A DNA stretch of 7,650 nt from JAICTV01 sp035634055 (GCA_035634055.1 DASQDR010000267.1:1-7650); one strand, 5' to 3'. Positions 1 through 5,677 are shown, counted from the stretch's first letter. Translations and numbers: made by a program. The notes: a model not told the origin generated them from the sequence alone.

Positions 1-1950
1 CATTGGAGTAAGTCCTGAAAGTACATTGCGGCTACTTACGACGATCACATCGTGCTTGGGGATGAGGTAGGCACCGATGTGATCGGTTCTCAGGACCTGA
101 CCGTCGTCGAAGATGTATTTCAGTAGGCTGGAACGTTTACCAACGCCTATGATTGAGACGATCACGGCTGCTTTGTGCGACGCGAGATTACTCCAGCGGA
201 ACGACGGCTTGGCAAAGCGAATTTCAAGATTGTCTCCGAGGATTGCCGGCCAGATCAGCGCTACCTGTCGTCCTTGATTAATGCTATTCGTAGTTACGAA
301 TGCAAACACTGCATCAGTGGCCGCAACGTACTGTCGGCCCTTGTAAAACCATCCAGATACGTAGTCGGCAGATCGCGTGGACGGGATTGCACCATCCCAT
401 GCGGCTTCAAGTTCTTCCTTCTGCTCCGCAGACTGATCTTGGCTTCCTAAATACGGCGGGTTCCCGCAGATGTACGTCTCCCCGCCCACGTTTTCGAAGT
501 CGATCTCGACCTGATCCTTCGGCGTGTTGAACAAGTCGTCGCCGGCGACCTTCACGCCCGTTCCCGTCGGCGGGCAGATTTGCAGCCAGTCGAGGCGGAG
601 GGCGTTGCCGCAGGTGATCCAATTGTCCTTGTCCAGCGGCAGGACCTGCTTGCGGGCGAAGAGGTCGCCGATGTGCAGGGCGTCGCACTGGAACTTGGCG
701 ATGATCAGCGCTAGGCGGGCGACCTCGGCGGCGAAGTGGCGGATCTCGATGCCGCGGAAGTTGGTGGACGGGATGACCGACGGCAGATCGCGCTCGCCGC
801 GGCGCTCGTTGATGACCGCCTCGATCCGCCGCATCTCCTTGTAGGCGATGACGAGGAAGTTGCCGCTGCCGCAGGCGGGGTCGAAGACGCGGATGCGGGC
901 GAGGCGGTCGCGCAGGCGCTTGAGCTGCCCCTTGCTCGCGGGCGTGGAGCCGTCGCCGGCCTCTTGCAGCTTTTGCCGCAGGTCGTCGAGGAAGAGCGGG
1001 TTGAGAACCTTGAGGATGTTCGGCACGCTGGTGTAGTGCATGCCGAGGGCGCCGCGCTCCTCGTCATCGGCGACGGCCTGGATCATGCTGCCGAAGATGT
1101 CGGGGTTCACCAGCTTCCAGTTCAAGCTTCCCACGGCCAGCAGGTGAATGCGGGCCGCCTGGTTGAACTTGGGCGTGTCGGTGCTGCCGCTGAACAGGTT
1201 GCCGTTCACGTACGGGAACTTCAGCGCGAACGGGCGCAAGTCGGACGCGGCGCGGTCTTCGTTCCGGACGTTCATCGCGCGGAACAGCTCGGCGAGCAGT
1301 TCGTGGACGTCGGCGCCGGTGCGGTCGGTGTACTTTTCGAGCGTGTCGGTGAAGAGGCGAACGCCGTCGAAGATGCCGGTGTCTTCGGCGAAGAAGCAGA
1401 AGATGAGCCGGGCGAAGAAGTGGTTGAGGTCCTGCCGGCGGGCGTCGGTGTCCCACTCGGGGTTGTGGCGGCGCAGCTCGACGTACAGCTTGTTGAGCTT
1501 GTTGGTGGCGCGGATGTCGAACGTGTTCTCGTCGATCTTCGGCGTGGTGGAGATGCCGGCGAGGTCGAGCAGGACGCCGAAGTGGTTGGGCAGGTCCTTG
1601 TAGGCGCAGGCGAGGGGCGCGCCGTCGCGGAGCCGCTCGGCGGCGACGATCTCGCCGTCGGTGGCGAGGACGTACTTGGCCTTGAGCTTCTTCGTGGCCT
1701 CGCTGTCGCGCAGCGCGTCGAGGGTGGCGGCGACCTCGCCCGGCGGGCAGACCTTGAGGTGGATGTTGTTGCGGGCGCGCTGGAGCACCCCGCCGGGGAC
1801 GTCGGACTTGTTGTCGCGCCCCGCCTTGAGCTTGGCGACGGCGGCGTCGCTCACGCCGAAGGCCTGGAGGAACTGGTACGGGAACTCCGCGGCGTCGAAA
1901 GGCGCTTCGGCGAGCTTGCAGATTTCGTCTTCGATCTCGCCTGCGTGCAT
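1..1950 (-). CDS. MmeI-like class I SAM-dependent adenine DNA methyltransferase, nuclease-inactive, 3'-truncated by window edge
   Basis: Predicted N6-adenine DNA methyltransferase using S-adenosylmethionine, acting on chromosomal DNA. The 650 visible residues follow the MmeI (type IIL) order: an N-terminal nuclease-like domain (about 1-150), a helical spacer with LIFCFFAEDTGIF (about 183-195), the conserved block GALGMHYTSVPNILKVLNP (starting near 302), SAM-binding motif I DPACGSGNFL (357-366), catalytic motif IV NPPY (497-500) and TNSINQG (about 554-560). The target-recognition and C-terminal part lies left of position 1; relatives I recall are about 900-930 aa. Where MmeI has its nuclease E-x-K, this protein has H64-L-K66, and no aspartate sits ten residues upstream, so it should methylate without cutting. 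An in-frame TGA lies eight codons upstream of the chosen ATG; a TTG at 1959 is an alternative start. The ribosome-binding site is weak (GGAAAG, about 12 nt upstream). Codons after about residue 495 are much less GC-rich. The methyltransferase call is firm; the solitary role is inferred. Confidence 0.93.
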   Translation of the reverse strand, partial: MHAGEIEDEICKLAEAPFDAAEFPYQFLQAFGVSDAAVAKLKAGRDNKSDVPGGVLQRARNNIHLKVCPPGEVAATLDALRDSEATKKLKAKYVLATDGEIVAAERLRDGAPLACAYKDLPNHFGVLLDLAGISTTPKIDENTFDIRATNKLNKLYVELRRHNPEWDTDARRQDLNHFFARLIFCFFAEDTGIFDGVRLFTDTLEKYTDRTGADVHELLAELFRAMNVRNEDRAASDLRPFALKFPYVNGNLFSGSTDTPKFNQAARIHLLAVGSLNWKLVNPDIFGSMIQAVADDEERGALGMHYTSVPNILKVLNPLFLDDLRQKLQEAGDGSTPASKGQLKRLRDRLARIRVFDPACGSGNFLVIAYKEMRRIEAVINERRGERDLPSVIPSTNFRGIEIRHFAAEVARLALIIAKFQCDALHIGDLFARKQVLPLDKDNWITCGNALRLDWLQICPPTGTGVKVAGDDLFNTPKDQVEIDFENVGGETYICGNPPYLGSQDQSAEQKEELEAAWDGAIPSTRSADYVSGWFYKGRQYVAATDAVFAFVTTNSINQGRQVALIWPAILGDNLEIRFAKPSFRWSNLASHKAAVIVSIIGVGKRSSLLKYIFDDGQVLRTDHIGAYLIPKHDVIVVSSRNVLSGLTPM

Positions 1951-1969
1951 ACTGACCAAGCACTTTCCG

Positions 1970-2034
1970 TGTCAGCACCCCGAACCGAAAGCGGCCGAAC
2001 CCGCGACCTGACATGGCGGGGTGCGCCCTCAGGT
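1970..2034. repeat. Interleaved short inverted repeats upstream of the methyltransferase
   Basis: Three inverted pairs can be read: TGTCAG (1970-1975) with CTGACA (2008-2013), GCACCCCG (1975-1982) with CGGGGTGC (2017-2024), and ACCTGA (2006-2011) with TCAGGT (2029-2034). The first two pairs are interleaved rather than nested, so they cannot both close as one simple hairpin. The segment begins 20 bp upstream of the methyltransferase start and would lie in its 5' leader if the promoter is at 2241-2270. It may be an operator, a folded leader or a copy of a dispersed repeat; the sequence does not decide. Confidence 0.4.
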
Positions 2035-2240
2035 GCCACTGACCGCGCCGCGTGCCGCGCGCGGGGAGGTTTGGCTTGGACCCGGGTGGTGTGGTTCGGC
2101 CCCCGATACTGCCGGCGGATCGTCCCGTTTCCCCAAGCGCCGCCGCGCCACGGATCGTGATTTCGACGCCGGACATGGCGTCAGCATCGCCCGCGCCCCG
2201 AGGCCAACGGTGCCGGCCCGCGCTCCTCGTGCGCGCGCGG

Positions 2241-2270
2241 ATTGTCGCGGGTCGCCGGCGCTGCTGTCAA
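2241..2270 (-). promoter_or_regulatory. Candidate sigma70-type promoter reading toward the methyltransferase
   Basis: On the minus strand there is a perfect TTGACA (-35, plus-strand 2265-2270) followed after 18 nt by GACAAT (-10, plus-strand 2241-2246, four of six consensus bases). If used, transcription would start near 2234 and leave a leader of about 280 nt containing the inverted repeats. Supported only by motif match in GC-rich DNA. Confidence 0.3.
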
Positions 2271-2427
2271 AGGATGGCGTGGCGAGCGCCGGTCGCGTGA
2301 TCGGTCGCTCCGGCGGCGGTTTCGAAGATTTGCCAAAGTTTCCGAAGGTCCCTTGACGAATTGAAGGGTTTGGAGGGGCGATGCGCGCCGCGCGATGGCG
2401 GCGGTGGGCGCGGCGGACGGGAGGGGC

Positions 2428-2455
2428 CGGCGGGGTTGGCTCGGCGGGGTTGGCT
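2428..2455. repeat. 14-bp tandem repeat, two copies plus partial third
   Basis: The unit CGGCGGGGTTGGCT occurs at 2428-2441 and 2442-2455, followed by the first four or five bases of a third copy. It lies 40 bp upstream of the hypothetical gene's start codon. It is probably replication-slippage sequence; no function is evident. Confidence 0.75.
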
Positions 2456-2480
2456 CGGCAGTACTTGGCACGCGGGTTCG

Positions 2481-2485
2481 AAAGG
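2481..2485 (+). promoter_or_regulatory. Ribosome binding site deciding the start at 2496
   Basis: AAAGG lies 10 nt before the ATG at 2496. The frame stays open back to 2361, but that extension translates to a Gly/Arg-rich low-complexity stretch derived from GC-rich intergenic DNA, so the internal ATG is preferred. Confidence 0.5.
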
Positions 2486-2495
2486 CACTTCCTCT

Positions 2496-3212
2496 ATGGC
2501 CAAAGATTTCATCCCCACCAACGACGCCGGGCTGCTCGCGTGGTCGGCGAATTTTTCGGGGCGGATTTCCGGGGCGGCCGGTTCGGTCGGGCTGACGCCG
2601 GCGCAGGCGGCGGGGTACGCGGGGTTGCACGCGGCGTACGCGGGGGCGATGGCGGTCGTGGCGGACCCGGGGAACCGGACGCGGGGGGCGGTGGCGGCGA
2701 AGGACGCGGCGCGGGGGGCGTTGAAGGGGGCGGCGCGGGAGCTGGCGCGGATCGTCAACGCGTTCCCGGCGATCACCAACGCGCAGCGCGCCGACCTGGG
2801 GCTCACGGTGCGGAGCGGGCGGTACACGACCGTGCCGCGGCCGGCGGAGGCGCCGGTGATGGAGGTGGTGGCGGCGAAGGGGCAGGGGGGCAGGGGGGGG
2901 CGGGTGCTGAAGGTGAAGCTGCGGGCGCCGCACGCGGCGAGCAGTGGCAAGCCGGCGGGCGTGGCGGGGGCGAGCGTGTTCAGCTTCGTCGGCGCGGCGC
3001 CGCCGGCGGATGTTCCGGCGGCGTGGACGTTCCAGGGCTCGACCACCCGCGCAACGTTCGACGTTCGGCTGGCCCCGACCGTGCCGGCCGGGGCGCGGGT
3101 GTGGCTGACGGCGTTCTGGTTCAACCCGCGCCGGCTGCGCGGCCCGGCGAGCACGCCGGTGAGCGCGTACGTCGCGGGAGGCGTCGGGCCGGCGGCGGCG
3201 CGGGCGGCGTGA
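2496..3212 (+). CDS. Conserved planctomycete-type hypothetical protein, helical N-terminus and beta-rich C-terminus
   Basis: A 238-aa protein of unknown function. It starts MAKDFIPTNDAGLLAWSANF, which resembles a family of planctomycete hypotheticals I know only by pattern (N-terminal 'DFIPxxDAxxxxWxxNF', a helical first half, then a beta domain). Residues 1-105 are Ala-rich and predicted helical; about 107-118 is a Pro-containing linker; about 120-225 alternates hydrophobic residues like a beta-sandwich, possibly fibronectin-like, ending in a Gly/Ala tail. There is no signal peptide, membrane segment or catalytic motif, so it is probably cytoplasmic. The C-terminal half contains a Gly/Arg low-complexity insert (around GQGGRGGR) encoded by a G-rich run at 2880-2900. 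It stands alone: divergent from the methyltransferase and convergent with the secreted toroid gene across the repeat array, which begins 7 bp after its stop. Coding status is well supported; the fold is inferred. Confidence 0.8.
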   Translation: MAKDFIPTNDAGLLAWSANFSGRISGAAGSVGLTPAQAAGYAGLHAAYAGAMAVVADPGNRTRGAVAAKDAARGALKGAARELARIVNAFPAITNAQRADLGLTVRSGRYTTVPRPAEAPVMEVVAAKGQGGRGGRVLKVKLRAPHAASSGKPAGVAGASVFSFVGAAPPADVPAAWTFQGSTTRATFDVRLAPTVPAGARVWLTAFWFNPRRLRGPASTPVSAYVAGGVGPAAARAA

Positions 3213-3218
3213 GGAGGA

Positions 3219-3300
3219 AAATCCGAAGGACGAAATCGGAATGACGAAATCGGAATGATGAGGGGGGGCGGAAATCCGAAGGACGAAATCGGAATGACGA
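3219..3300 (+). repeat. 29-bp direct repeat pair, left side of the intergenic repeat array
   Basis: Identical 29-bp copies lie at 3219-3247 and 3272-3300. Each begins AAATCCGAAGGACGAAATCG and ends GAATGACGA. A partial copy of the second half (GAAATCGGAATGA) directly follows the first. Degenerate relatives continue to about 3376, including GAAATCAGAATGACGA at 3335-3350. The spacing is irregular and there are no unique spacers of constant length, so this is not CRISPR. It resembles dispersed intergenic repeats built on GAAATC and GAATGACGA words. Confidence 0.9.
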
Positions 3301-3356
3301 GTCAGATCCCAACGACGAAACTAGAACGACGGGTGAAATCAGAATGACGAGTCAAA

Positions 3357-3408
3357 CCCGAATGACGAATGCCCGAATGAGGAGCGGCCGCGCCGTTCGT
3401 CATTCGGG
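3357..3408. terminator. 13-bp perfect inverted repeat between convergent genes, possible bidirectional terminator
   Basis: CCCGAATGACGAA at 3357-3369 is the exact reverse complement of TTCGTCATTCGGG at 3396-3408, with a 26-nt GC-rich loop. It is the symmetry centre where the repeat units switch orientation: plus-oriented to the left, minus-oriented to the right. It lies between the stops of two converging genes, where a hairpin could terminate both transcripts. No T-tract follows either arm, so intrinsic termination is only a possibility. Confidence 0.4.
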
Positions 3409-3418
3409 CTTCGTCATT

Positions 3419-3490
3419 GCTTCGTCATTCTGATTTCGGATTTCGGGCTTCGGCCTCGCTTCGTCATTCTGATTTCGGATTTCGGGCTTC
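3419..3490 (-). repeat. 33-bp perfect direct repeat pair, right side of the array, overlapping the end of the next gene
   Basis: Identical 33-bp copies occupy 3419-3451 and 3458-3490, separated by six bases, giving a 39-bp period. Each contains TCGTCATTCTGATTTC, the exact reverse complement of the word at 3335-3350 on the left side, so the whole 3219-3490 array is a large imperfect inverted repeat. The rightmost copy lies inside the coding sequence ending at 3464 and encodes its last eight residues and stop. Confidence 0.95.
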
Positions 3491-4753
3491 CCCCGGCTTC
3501 TCCCCCAGGTCCTGCTGCGCCGCTTGCAGGGCGAGGACGGCGTAGGCGGTGGTCAGCACCGGGTTGCTCTCCATCCAGCGGGGGTCGCCGGACCAGGCGC
3601 CGTCGGGGCGCTGGAGGGCGGAGAGCGCGTCGATCAGCTCGCGGCGCCAGTCGTGCGGCGTGCCGGTGGCGTCGGTGATCGTCGGCTGGCCGTAGGCGCG
3701 CAGGGCGTGGGCGAAGACGTAGTAGTAGTAGTAGAGGCCCTGCCGCGACTTGTCGGCGCCGAGCTCGCGCATGGCCGGGTTCTCGTCCAGCGTCCAGTGC
3801 TTGCGGATCCAGTCGACGGCCGCCCGCACGCGCGGGTCTTCCCTCGAAAGGCCGGCGTAGATCATGCTCTTCAGGCCGGCGTAGGTCATCGATCCGTAGC
3901 TGCGGGCGCGGCGCGTGCCGTCGGGGCCGACGAAGGTGCCGGCCTCGGACTCGCCGCCGTTGGCGGGGGAGTAGGCGAAGCCGCCGTCGTCCGCCGCCCA
4001 GGGCTGATCGTTGGTCTCCGAGTGGTTCTGCGTGCGCGAGAGGAACGCCAGGGCCGCCTTGTACGCCGGGTCGTCCGGCTTCAGGCCGGCGTCGTGCAGG
4101 GCGGCGATGGAGAACTGCGCGTTGGAGAGGTCCGGGCGGGCGTGGCGGCCGTAGCCGAAGCCGCCGTACCAGGGGTTGTTCTCATCGACCGCCTCCCCCT
4201 TGGGCCCCTTGAGGCCGGGCGTCCACTGGAGCTGCTTGAGGAAGGCGACGGCGCGGTCGAGCCGCTCCTTGAACGCCGGCTCGTCGGCGGCGGCGATGGC
4301 GCTGACGGCGATGGCGGTGTTGTAGTTCGCCAGCATGTCCTGGTAGATCCCGCCGGTGTCGAGCTGGTAGCTGAACAGCTTTTCGTACCCCTTCGCCACC
4401 AGCGGGGTCCGCGCGTCGTAGCGCGGGTGCAGGACGAACGCGCGGAGGACGAGGGCGGTGATGCCCGGCGGCTCGTTGGGCTTCTGCCAGCCGCCGTCGG
4501 GCTGCAGCTGCGGCTTCAGGAAATCGAGCCCGCGATCGATCAAGTGCTGGGCGCGGTCGGCGGCGGCGGCGTGGCCTGGCCGCGTCGCGGGCGCGAGCGG
4601 GCCGGGCGCGGCGATGGCGCCGGCCGGCGGTTGCTGCGCGAGCACGGGCGCGGCGCTCGCCAGGGCCAGGGCAAGGCCCGCGCCCGCGACGCCGGCCGGG
4701 AGAGCGAAACGGTACGCCGCGACGCGCCTCGCGATGTGGACGAACATGGCCAT
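3464..4753 (-). CDS. Secreted prenyltransferase/squalene-cyclase repeat (alpha-toroid) protein
   Basis: A 429-aa exported protein. Residues 1-40 form a Sec signal peptide: Arg in the n-region, a long Ala/Leu/Val core, and likely cleavage after VLA before QQPP. The rest consists of repeated helical hairpins with glycine-rich turns typical of the terpene cyclase/prenyltransferase toroid: QPDGGWQKP, TGGIYQDM, WYGGFGYG, DDGGFAYS and RPDGAWSG, each followed by a helix such as AVAFLKQLQ or TAYAVLALQAA. I see no DxDD catalytic acid motif of squalene-hopene cyclases, so a binding or scaffold role is more likely than cyclisation. A run of five tyrosines (GLYYYYYVFAHAL) lies in the second half. The last residues EARNPKSE and the stop come from an intergenic repeat. 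The ATG at 4753 overlaps the upstream stop (TGATG) and has GGAGGA six nt upstream; GTG at 4756 is an alternative but too close to that site. Second gene of a coupled operon with the membrane protein. Confidence 0.9.
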   Translation of the reverse strand: MAMFVHIARRVAAYRFALPAGVAGAGLALALASAAPVLAQQPPAGAIAAPGPLAPATRPGHAAAADRAQHLIDRGLDFLKPQLQPDGGWQKPNEPPGITALVLRAFVLHPRYDARTPLVAKGYEKLFSYQLDTGGIYQDMLANYNTAIAVSAIAAADEPAFKERLDRAVAFLKQLQWTPGLKGPKGEAVDENNPWYGGFGYGRHARPDLSNAQFSIAALHDAGLKPDDPAYKAALAFLSRTQNHSETNDQPWAADDGGFAYSPANGGESEAGTFVGPDGTRRARSYGSMTYAGLKSMIYAGLSREDPRVRAAVDWIRKHWTLDENPAMRELGADKSRQGLYYYYYVFAHALRAYGQPTITDATGTPHDWRRELIDALSALQRPDGAWSGDPRWMESNPVLTTAYAVLALQAAQQDLGEKPGEARNPKSE

Positions 4754-5496
4754 CACCGTTCCTCCGCGCGCTTGTCTTCTTCCCGCTGTTTCCTGAGCTT
4801 CGCTTCGAGCATTTCCAGTTCCTTCTGCTGCACGGCCAGCCGCTCGCGGCGCTGCGCCAGCTCGGCGGCCAGCCGCACCTCCGGGGGGTCGGCGTGGTAG
4901 TGCGAGTAGGGGATCTTATAGTCCGCCGGCAGCACCGCGTGACCGGCGGGCGGGGGATTCCGCCGCATTTCCCGGGCGGCCGACAGGGCGAGGCCCAGCA
5001 GCACGGCGAACATCAGCCCGAGCAGCCCGGCAATCGCGGTGAAGCCGACCGACCGCGCCACCGTCGCCGCGAACACCGCCTGGGTCGCCCAGAATGCGGT
5101 CGCGCCGCCGGTGACGATCGTCGCCAGCACCGGCGCGGCCCAATTTTCCGCCTGCATCCCCAGCCCCACGCCGGCCAGGGCGACGCCGAAGAAGACGCCC
5201 GCGAAAACGCCGATGGTAATCGCCCGCTGCGCGGAAAAACTGGGCTCGGCGGGCGGGTCGCCCGGCAGGCGCCAGCCGATGCGCGTCAGGTCGGTGCGCG
5301 TCGCCCAGTCCTTGGATAATAGGCTGCTGCCGCAGCAGATGAAGGACATGGCCAGGAACAGGACGACGCCGGCGACCTGGAACACCAGCCCCAGCCCCTG
5401 CGTGAAGGCCCGCGGTGGAGGCGGGGGCGGCGGTGGAGGCGGCGGGGGCGGCAGGGGGGGCGGGGCGGGGAAGGCGGGGGGCGACGGGGCGGTCAT
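4753..5496 (-). CDS. Four-helix membrane protein with polyproline N-terminus and C-terminal coiled coil
   Basis: A 247-aa integral membrane protein that I do not recognise as a named family. In order it has a proline-rich N-terminal tail with 13 consecutive prolines (residues 16-28), a hydrophobic segment at about 34-56 containing a Cys pair, a 35-residue polar loop, three more hydrophobic segments at about 93-114, 120-143 and 150-173, then a polar linker and a highly charged helix (about 203-247, RRERLAVQQKELEMLEAKL) likely to form a coiled coil. With an even helix number, both tails lie on the same side, probably cytoplasmic given the Arg/Lys-rich C-terminus. Its stop overlaps the start of the secreted toroid gene, so the two are co-translated and may work together at the envelope. 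No clear ribosome-binding site precedes the ATG, and the candidate -10 box is only 12 bp upstream, which suggests a nearly leaderless mRNA. Function unknown. Confidence 0.85.
   Translation of the reverse strand: MTAPSPPAFPAPPPLPPPPPPPPPPPPPRAFTQGLGLVFQVAGVVLFLAMSFICCGSSLLSKDWATRTDLTRIGWRLPGDPPAEPSFSAQRAITIGVFAGVFFGVALAGVGLGMQAENWAAPVLATIVTGGATAFWATQAVFAATVARSVGFTAIAGLLGLMFAVLLGLALSAAREMRRNPPPAGHAVLPADYKIPYSHYHADPPEVRLAAELAQRRERLAVQQKELEMLEAKLRKQREEDKRAEER
4760..4765 (-). promoter_or_regulatory. Internal ribosome binding site for the toroid gene
   Basis: GGAGGA on the minus strand lies inside the last codons of the membrane-protein gene, six bases before the ATG at 4753. Together with the TGATG stop/start overlap, it indicates translational coupling and selects ATG over the GTG three bases upstream. 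Confidence 0.7.
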
Positions 5497-5508
5497 CGGT
5501 GGCGGTTT

Positions 5509-5537
5509 AGTCTAGCGGGCGGCGACGGTTCAGTCAG
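5509..5537 (-). promoter_or_regulatory. Candidate promoter of the membrane-protein/toroid operon
   Basis: On the minus strand CTGACT (-35, plus-strand 5532-5537) and TAGACT (-10, plus-strand 5509-5514) are separated by exactly 17 nt; each matches four of six consensus bases. The -10 ends 12 bp from the ATG at 5496, so the transcript would have only a few leader bases. The AT-richer TAGACTAAA stands out locally. Motif evidence only. Confidence 0.35.
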
Positions 5538-5570
5538 GTGACGCCAACATCGCCCGCCGGATGGGGTATC

Positions 5571-5584
5571 CTGTGATATCACAG
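5571..5584. promoter_or_regulatory. Perfect 14-bp palindrome, candidate operator in the divergent promoter region
   Basis: CTGTGATATCACAG is fully self-complementary and sits in the 197-bp gap between the divergent operon and glycoside hydrolase genes. It lies 34 bp upstream of the candidate -35 box of the leftward operon and about 110 bp before the rightward ATG. TGTGA/TCACA half-sites resemble those of CRP-type regulators, but the 2-bp spacer is shorter than the 6 bp of classical CRP sites, so a different dimeric regulator (for example GntR-like) is equally possible. Confidence 0.5.
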
Positions 5585-5612
5585 CCGCGGCGTTGCGGGC
5601 GGCGGGTGGCGC

Positions 5613-5670
5613 GGGTCGCGGGGTCGCGGGGTCGCGGGCGGCGCGGGCGGCGCGGGCGCGGGTCGCGGGC
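5613..5670. repeat. GC-rich tandem repeat before the glycoside hydrolase gene
   Basis: GGGTCGCG is repeated three times head to tail at 5613-5636, followed by reiterated GGCGGCGCG and GGGCGCGGGTCGCGGGC words up to about 5670. It fills most of the space between the palindrome and the ribosome-binding site of the gene at 5694 and would be in or just before its leader. Likely slippage-prone DNA; no specific role can be read. Confidence 0.75.
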
Positions 5671-5677
5671 GGAGGCG

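Larger units (their letters stand above)
1951..2495. other. Divergent intergenic region, no gene recognised
   Basis: This 545-base gap separates the leftward methyltransferase from the rightward hypothetical gene. Several open frames cross it on both strands, but they have low-complexity Arg/Pro/Ala-rich translations and no recognisable domain, so I call none. It contains the inverted repeats at 1970-2034, a small stem GACGCC/GGCGTC at 2165-2182 with a 6-nt loop, a candidate minus-strand promoter at 2241-2270 and a 14-bp tandem repeat at 2428-2455. Regulatory sequences for both flanking genes are expected here. Confidence 0.6.

Noticed and set aside
1..1950. Complete restriction-modification, BREX or DISARM locus.
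   Set aside because: Only the methyltransferase is in the window; no helicase, nuclease, phosphatase or other partner gene is visible, and the gene runs off the edge.
736..2160. Long plus-strand open frame opposite the methyltransferase.
   Set aside because: Its translation is low-complexity Val/Glu/Gly/Ala-rich, and it lies antisense to a gene with clear MmeI motifs; a high-GC shadow.
1064..2176. Long minus-strand open frame through the methyltransferase region in another frame.
   Set aside because: Arg/Pro-rich with no domain; the correct minus frame (1950 to 1) carries all the conserved methyltransferase motifs.
2361..2495. Upstream extension of the hypothetical gene to an earlier in-frame start.
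   Set aside because: The added 45 residues are Gly/Arg-rich and arise from the tandem-repeat intergenic DNA; the ATG at 2496 has a reasonable ribosome-binding site and begins the conserved-looking sequence.
3219..3490. CRISPR array.
   Set aside because: Repeats are of two classes in opposite orientations with irregular 6-24 bp gaps and no set of unique, uniform spacers or cas genes.
3213..3490. Insertion sequence or transposon remnant.
   Set aside because: No transposase fragment, no target-site duplication and no element-scale terminal repeats; it fits an intergenic repeat family better.
3464..4753. Functional squalene-hopene cyclase.
   Set aside because: The toroid repeats are present but no DxDD catalytic motif is seen, the protein has a Sec signal peptide, and at 429 aa it is shorter than the roughly 630 aa or more usual for squalene-hopene cyclases.
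3524..4900. 458-codon plus-strand open frame opposite the toroid gene.
   Set aside because: Val/Gly/Arg-rich antisense shadow; the minus strand has a signal peptide, repeat structure and ribosome-binding site.
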